Of a DNA stretch of 9,754 nt, positions 5,667 to 9,754 are shown in pieces; the stretch's first letter is position 1; every line of letters begins with the position of its first letter. The notes beneath the pieces are model-generated. The model had not been told where the DNA came from. It was given only the letters and a program-made list of their open reading frames with translations, and made no database searches. The DNA comes from Candidatus Omnitrophota bacterium (GTDB taxonomy: Bacteria; Omnitrophota; Omnitrophia; Omnitrophales; Danuiimicrobiaceae). The translations under genes and the position numbers were made by a program. The stretch spans positions 1-9,754 of the forward strand of contig JACQQT010000060.1 of NCBI GenBank assembly GCA_016206815.1, in the 5' to 3' direction.

Positions 5667-7766
5667 TCAAAATTTGTTTTTACGATAGTTCATTTCTTCT
5701 GCGATGAACGCATGTTCCGGTTTGGTTAAGTCCGCATCGTCTTGCAATAGTTGCTTCACTTCGTCCCGAACAACGGTGAGCAATTCCGCATCACGAATCA
5801 AACTTGCAACTTGGAAAAACGGGATGCCGCTTTGCTTGGTTCCAAAAAATTCTCCGGGCCCGCGAAGGATCAGATCTTCTTCTGCGATGGTGAATCCGTC
5901 ACGAATCTTCGTCATGATTCGAAGACGCCTTTTCCCTTCTTCCGTCGTCGGATTTCCAAAAAGAAAACAAGACGCTTCTTGATTGCCGCGGCCGATTCTT
6001 CCGCGCATTTGATGAAGCTGAGAAAGTCCGAATCGCTCCGCATTTTCGATGACCATGCAAGTGACGTTTGGGTTATCGATCCCGACTTCAATGACGGAGG
6101 TCGCAATCAAAATTTTGATTTCGCTTTTATGAAATTTTTCCATCACCAGATCGCGCTCCTTTTTGAGAAGTCTCCCATGGACCAAACCAAGGGGAACATC
6201 TCGAAAAACCCCTTTTCTAAGACGTTCGTATTCTTTGGTTGCGGCGTTCAGCGTGTACAGTTCCGCTTCCTCGTCTTCGGTTGATTTTTCGGTAATTCCC
6301 GGCCGCATGATTTCATCGATAATGGGAAATAGGATATAGGCTTGCTCGTTTTTTTTCAAAACGCGCGATCGGATATGGTCAAAGACCTCACCTTCTTTTT
6401 GATGGCTGATCCAGTAAGTTTTAATGTTTTTTCTGCCTTTGGGGAGGGTCCGAATCATGGAGATATCAAGGTCTCCGTACAGGGTCAGCCCCAGGGTGCG
6501 CGGGATCGGGGTTGCCGTCATCACCAACAAATGCGGCCGCGGGCGCTTCAAAACAAGTTTTGCGCGTTGGCGGACACCGAAACGATGTTGTTCATCGATC
6601 ACAACAAGTCCCAGGCGGTTGAAATCAACCTCTTCTTGAAGCAGTGCATGGGTTCCCACCACAATCGAAACGGAACCTTTTTTGATTCGCTGCCGTACGT
6701 TTTCCCGCTCCGACGGTTCCAAACTGCCCGTTAGGAGCGCGGCTGAAATATTGAGAGGCGCATACAATTTCTTTAAAGTTTGATAGTGTTGCTCTGCCAG
6801 AATTTCGGTAGGAACCAGCAAAGCACCTTGCAAATGGCTGCGTGCGGCGAGAAAAAGAAAGAAAGCCGCCACGACGGTTTTGCCGGATCCGACTTCCCCC
6901 TCGAGGAGGCGATTCATCGGTATTTCACCTGAAGTGTTTTCGGCAATTTCATGAATCACCTTTTCTTGATCGGGGGTTAGTTCAAAAGATAAAACATGTT
7001 TAAATTCTGCCAGGAGCTCCCGGCTATTTTGCAATGGAATGGCCCGCTCCTTTAATTGAACGGATCGGATTCTGGATAAAAGAATTGTTTCAAAGAGAAA
7101 AAATTCGTCGAAGATGACACGGCGGCGGGCAGCCTCGAGCGATTCTGAGTCTTTTGGAAAGTGCATCGCTTGAATTGCAGCAGGCAGCTCCACGAGCGAA
7201 TATTTTTTTCTGACAGCCTCAGGCAGAAATTCTTGGATTTCTTTCAAAACGTAGTGATCCGTTACTTCCTTCATGGCAGTGCGAAGAGATCGCTGAGCCA
7301 ATCCTTCGCTCAAAGGGTAAATGGGTGTAATCCGGCCGGTATGAATGGGGTCAGTTTCTTCCTGTTTAATTTGCTCATATTCCGGAGAGCTCAATTGGAG
7401 TCTTCCCTGATATCGCTCGGCTTTACCGCTCAGGATGATCCGGTCCCCTACTTGGAACTGATTTTTCAAGTAAGCTTGATGAAACCAAATGGCAGGCAAA
7501 GTTCCCGTTTCATCCCCGACAATCAATTCGAAAATACTGCCCTGCTTCAAAGGGCGGATTCCAAGGGTGATGACTTCCCCGCAAACGGTTACGGTTTCTC
7601 CCGGTTGGATATGCGCAATGGATTCAAAATGGGCGCGGTCCTCATATCGGCGGGGAAAAAAATAGCAGAGATCGCGTATGGTCTGAACGCCCAGGCGGTT
7701 CAGCGCTTCGAATCGTTTCGGGCCGATTCCGCGAATGAAACGCGCAGATTTTGTTTCAGTTTCCAT
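5667..7766 (-). CDS. recG: ATP-dependent DNA helicase RecG
   Basis: RecG is a superfamily 2 double-stranded DNA translocase that remodels stalled replication forks and branched recombination intermediates. The 699 residues match the family (about 690). The N-terminal wedge region with an OB fold spans roughly residues 55-150 (VCGEVITLG, then GDRIILSGKAERYQGRLQL). Helicase motifs follow: Walker A GEVGSGKT at 290-297, DEQHRFG at 391-397, MTATPIPRTL at 416-425, and SVIEVGID at 557-564 followed by ENAERFG and QMRGRIGRG. Walker A has Glu291, where most RecG proteins have Asp (GDVGSGKT). The ATG is 17 bases after secG, with no recognisable Shine-Dalgarno sequence. Several sizeable reading frames on the opposite strand across this gene are shadows. 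Confidence 0.97.
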   Translation of the reverse strand: METETKSARFIRGIGPKRFEALNRLGVQTIRDLCYFFPRRYEDRAHFESIAHIQPGETVTVCGEVITLGIRPLKQGSIFELIVGDETGTLPAIWFHQAYLKNQFQVGDRIILSGKAERYQGRLQLSSPEYEQIKQEETDPIHTGRITPIYPLSEGLAQRSLRTAMKEVTDHYVLKEIQEFLPEAVRKKYSLVELPAAIQAMHFPKDSESLEAARRRVIFDEFFLFETILLSRIRSVQLKERAIPLQNSRELLAEFKHVLSFELTPDQEKVIHEIAENTSGEIPMNRLLEGEVGSGKTVVAAFFLFLAARSHLQGALLVPTEILAEQHYQTLKKLYAPLNISAALLTGSLEPSERENVRQRIKKGSVSIVVGTHALLQEEVDFNRLGLVVIDEQHRFGVRQRAKLVLKRPRPHLLVMTATPIPRTLGLTLYGDLDISMIRTLPKGRKNIKTYWISHQKEGEVFDHIRSRVLKKNEQAYILFPIIDEIMRPGITEKSTEDEEAELYTLNAATKEYERLRKGVFRDVPLGLVHGRLLKKERDLVMEKFHKSEIKILIATSVIEVGIDNPNVTCMVIENAERFGLSQLHQMRGRIGRGNQEASCFLFGNPTTEEGKRRLRIMTKIRDGFTIAEEDLILRGPGEFFGTKQSGIPFFQVASLIRDAELLTVVRDEVKQLLQDDADLTKPEHAFIAEEMNYRKNKF

Positions 7767-7783
7767 CAGGTGTTAAAACCAAC

Positions 7784-8170
7784 TTATGATGGCGGCGGGG
7801 TTGCGGGCGATGCTTCTTCAACAGCAGCAGGCGTTCCTTGGGTAGTTTCGTCCGCAGTCTGTACTTCTTTTTCAAGCGCTTCTTTAATTTTGGAAAAGTC
7901 AACTTGAGCAACGTCTTTGGGAGATGTGACCAATGATTTCGATTTTTTTATCTCGATCATATTGAGCGCCAAGCACGTAAATAGAAATATAATGGCGCAT
8001 CCGGTGGTGACTCGTGTTAAAAAACTGGCCGTTTTTGTTCCCAAGATGGATTGCGGAGTTCCTCCAAAAACACCCCAACTTAAACCTTGCCCTCGGCCCG
8101 CCTGGAGCAAAATCACCGCAATTAAGAAGACGCATACGAAAACATGTAAGATGACAATGACAACCGTCAT
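7784..8170 (-). CDS. secG: Sec translocon subunit SecG with an extended tail
   Basis: SecG is the small membrane subunit of the SecYEG protein-conducting channel and assists SecA-driven export. The 128-residue protein has two hydrophobic helices at about 3-22 and 54-72. Between them lies the cytosolic loop with the family hallmarks LLQAGRGQGLS (21-31), GVFGG (33-37) and FLTRVT (50-55). After the second helix a tail of some 55 residues follows: first lysine- and glutamate-rich (73-103), then rich in Ala, Pro and Thr (ending SPATPPPS). It is longer than the minimal SecG of about 75 residues, but such tails occur in several phyla. It starts 12 bases after tpiA with AAGGGA as ribosome binding site. 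The tpiA-secG pairing is common in bacteria. Confidence 0.94.
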   Translation of the reverse strand: MTVVIVILHVFVCVFLIAVILLQAGRGQGLSWGVFGGTPQSILGTKTASFLTRVTTGCAIIFLFTCLALNMIEIKKSKSLVTSPKDVAQVDFSKIKEALEKEVQTADETTQGTPAAVEEASPATPPPS

Positions 8171-8176
8171 TCCCGT

Positions 8177-8182
8177 TCCCTT
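8177..8182 (-). promoter_or_regulatory. Ribosome binding site of secG
   Basis: AAGGGA on the minus strand lies six bases before the secG ATG and immediately after the tpiA stop, filling the 12-base gap between the genes. It supports the chosen secG start. Confidence 0.6.
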
Positions 8183-8965
8183 TTATTTGGATGCATTTGA
8201 AAATTCTTCCGGCTTGGCGTTTGTAACGATTTGAATAAATGATTCCGCTTTAATTGAAGCCCCTCCGACTAATGCCCCATCCACATTGGGTTTTGCCATG
8301 AGCTGTGTCGTGTTGTCGGGTTTGACGCTTCCGCCGTAGAGGATTTTAATTCGTTCCCCTACCGCATTTCCAAACTGTTCGTTGAGTAATCTTCGGATGT
8401 AGGAATGCATTTGTTCGGCTTGCTCCGGGGTTGCGGTTCGTCCGGTTCCGATGGCCCATACCGGCTCGTACGCAATCACAACACGGTCAATTTCGTCCGC
8501 TTTCAGCGCTTTTAATGAATTTTCAAATTGCTGTTTCACGATTTCAAATGCCCGCCTTGCTTCTCTTTCCTCCAGGGTTTCCCCCACACACAAGATTGGG
8601 ACTAGGTTATATTTCAAAGCTGCAAGCACTTTTTTATTGATCATCGCGTCGGTTTCTTTAAAAAGTTGCCGCCGCTCGGAGTGGCCTAAAATCACGTAGC
8701 GACAACCGACGTCTTTTAACATCAGAGGCGATATTTCTCCGGTAAAGGCACCCTCGGTTTCCGAGTACATATCTTGAGCACCCAATTCAATTTTGGTGTC
8801 TTCTATCTCTTTCGAAATAGCGGCGAGTGCCGTAAAAGGAGGACAAACCACAATTTCACAATCCGTGATTTTATGAACGCCGGCTTTAATAATGTTAACG
8901 AGGTTCACTCCTTCCGGAATGCTCTTGAACATTTTCCAGTTTCCGGCAATGAGCGGTCGTTTCAC
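8183..8965 (-). CDS. tpiA: Triosephosphate isomerase
   Basis: The enzyme interconverts dihydroxyacetone phosphate and glyceraldehyde 3-phosphate in glycolysis and gluconeogenesis, in the cytosol. The 260-residue TIM-barrel protein has all catalytic residues: Asn9 and Lys11 in GNWKM, His95 in ILGHSERR, and Glu167 in AYEPVWAIGTG, followed by the phosphate-binding loop (residues 171-177). ILYGGSVKPDN and DGALVGGASI complete the phosphate site. The start is GTG, overlapping the pgk stop as GTGA, with AAAAGG seven bases upstream. No upstream in-frame Met is needed, because the GTG gives the standard family N terminus (KRPLIAGNWKM). Dihydroxyacetone phosphate also feeds glycerol phosphate synthesis, a loose metabolic link to plsX downstream. 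Confidence 0.97.
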   Translation of the reverse strand: MKRPLIAGNWKMFKSIPEGVNLVNIIKAGVHKITDCEIVVCPPFTALAAISKEIEDTKIELGAQDMYSETEGAFTGEISPLMLKDVGCRYVILGHSERRQLFKETDAMINKKVLAALKYNLVPILCVGETLEEREARRAFEIVKQQFENSLKALKADEIDRVVIAYEPVWAIGTGRTATPEQAEQMHSYIRRLLNEQFGNAVGERIKILYGGSVKPDNTTQLMAKPNVDGALVGGASIKAESFIQIVTNAKPEEFSNASK

Positions 8966-9754
8966 TTGGATGCCTTTTCTTTCCGGCGTTTTTGTTCCGC
9001 CAATGCCTCAATTCCGGGAAGTACTTTGCCTTCCAAATATTCCAGCGAAGCGCCTCCTCCGGTTGAGACATGCGACATTTTATCTTCTAATCTCAGTTCC
9101 GAAACAGCCGCGGCCGTTTCTCCGCCGCCGATGACGGTTGTGACATCGCTTAAATGAGCAAGGCATTCAGCAATTTGGCGGGTGCCGTTTGCGAATGCCT
9201 TAATTTCAAATACGCCCAGAGGTCCATTCCAGACAATCGTTTTTGCTTTTCGGCACACGATTTGGAATCGCTCGGTTGTTTTAGGCCCAATGTCCACGCC
9301 CATCCAGCCCTCGGGGATATCCAAATCTGAGATGTTAGTTTTTGCGTCTTCGGTGACACTTTCGGTGATGACGTGATCCAATGGCAGAACAAACTGCACT
9401 TTCTTTTCTTTCGCTTTTTCAAGAATTTGTTTCGCAATTTCAAAGCCGTCAAAATCAAACTTTGAATTTCCGATTTTATGCCCTCTTGCTTTTAGGAATG
9501 TATAAGCCATGGCTCCGCCAATCAAGAGGTAGTCTACTTTGGACATTAAATTTTCGATGACCTTTATTTTATCGACCACTTTCGCCCCGCCTAAAATCGC
9601 AACAAAGGGCCTCTGGGGATTTTTAAGTACGCGGTCAAAATATTCGATCTCTTTTTGAAACAACAAACCGCAAGCCGACGGCAGAAATTTCGCAATGCCA
9701 ACCGTTGACGCATGGGCACGGTGAGCAGCCCCGAAGGCATCATCGACGTAGAGG
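8962..9754 (-). CDS. pgk: Phosphoglycerate kinase, 5' end outside window
   Basis: The enzyme transfers the acyl phosphate of 1,3-bisphosphoglycerate to ADP, making ATP and 3-phosphoglycerate. The frame stays open to the window edge: the leftmost visible residues read LYVDDAFGAAHRAHASTVG, a typical PGK segment that lies well inside the protein. The 264 visible codons cover about two thirds of a usual 390-400 residue enzyme, including all of the C-terminal nucleotide-binding domain. Visible motifs are ILGGAKVVDKI, LLIGGAMAYTFLKA, GWMGVDIGPKT, IVWNGPLGVFE and STGGGASLEYLEGK. The loop normally written GGGDTAAA reads GGGETAAA here (Glu codon 9118-9120). A TTG at 9664-9666 is an internal codon and not the start. 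The TGA overlaps the tpiA GTG by four bases. Confidence 0.96.
   Translation of the reverse strand, partial: LYVDDAFGAAHRAHASTVGIAKFLPSACGLLFQKEIEYFDRVLKNPQRPFVAILGGAKVVDKIKVIENLMSKVDYLLIGGAMAYTFLKARGHKIGNSKFDFDGFEIAKQILEKAKEKKVQFVLPLDHVITESVTEDAKTNISDLDIPEGWMGVDIGPKTTERFQIVCRKAKTIVWNGPLGVFEIKAFANGTRQIAECLAHLSDVTTVIGGGETAAAVSELRLEDKMSHVSTGGGASLEYLEGKVLPGIEALAEQKRRKEKASK

Larger units (their letters stand above)
1..9754 (-). other. Probable single polycistronic unit, no internal terminator seen
   Basis: All 13 genes point the same way. Junctions in order of transcription: pgk/tpiA 4-base overlap, tpiA/secG 12-base gap, secG/recG 17, recG/rsmD 4, rsmD/coaD 4-base overlap, coaD/yceD 19, yceD/rpmF 0, rpmF/plsX 4-base overlap, plsX/fabH 1-base overlap, fabH/fabD 0, fabD/fabG 4-base overlap, fabG/acpP 20. 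No gap has room for a hairpin terminator followed by a conventional promoter. Internal promoters within coding sequence remain possible, and I cannot identify any with confidence. Both ends of the unit lie outside the window. Confidence 0.7.

Noticed and set aside
5751..6284. Plus-strand open frame of 177 codons opposite the 3' half of recG
   Set aside because: It is a shadow of the helicase domain coding sequence, with no ribosome binding site or family resemblance.
7161..7907. Plus-strand open frame of 248 codons opposite the start of recG and part of secG
   Set aside because: It lies wholly across two genes with clear motifs on the other strand, has no recognisable domain, and its composition looks like reverse-strand reading of coding sequence.
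9664..9666. TTG as a start codon for a shorter pgk
   Set aside because: The frame continues upstream to the window edge with strongly conserved PGK sequence (DAFGAAHRAHASTVG), so the gene is simply cut by the window.

Overview
This window is one uninterrupted, tightly packed run of 13 housekeeping genes, all on the minus strand. Read in the direction of transcription (right to left) the order is pgk (5' end outside the window), tpiA, secG, recG, rsmD, coaD, a DUF177/YceD gene, rpmF, plsX, fabH, fabD, fabG and acpP (3' end outside the window). Every gene has full-length family motifs. I see no frameshift, mobile element, RNA gene, CRISPR array or terminator. The largest gap between genes is 20 bases, and neighbouring genes meet by 4-base overlaps, a 1-base overlap, directly abutting stop and start codons, or gaps of 4 to 20 bases.

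Right part (about 7784-9754): two glycolytic enzymes, phosphoglycerate kinase and triosephosphate isomerase, followed by SecG of the Sec translocon. Middle (about 4614-7766): RecG helicase, the 16S rRNA methyltransferase RsmD and the coenzyme A biosynthesis enzyme CoaD. CoaD makes dephospho-CoA, the precursor of the pantetheine arm later placed on acyl carrier protein. Left part (1-4594): the widespread yceD-rpmF-plsX-fabH-fabD-fabG-acpP block. It makes ribosomal protein L32 and the enzymes that load, elongate, reduce and hand over acyl-ACP for fatty acid and phospholipid synthesis.

The organism is a bacterium with type II fatty acid synthesis and moderate base composition (by eye a little under half G+C). 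The recG-rsmD-coaD-yceD-rpmF-plsX-fab order resembles the arrangement known from Firmicutes, but without the fapR repressor gene often found beside plsX there. FabD carries GLSLGE in place of the usual GHSLGE. From memory that fits the PVC/Omnitrophota side of the tree better than Firmicutes or Proteobacteria. This placement is a weak inference, and a phylogeny of RecG or PGK would settle it.

I find no undescribed biological system. The points worth a second look are the joining of glycolysis, secretion, repair and lipid genes into one apparent transcription unit, and a few substitutions at normally conserved active-site motifs (FabD, PGK, RsmD, FabH, RecG).
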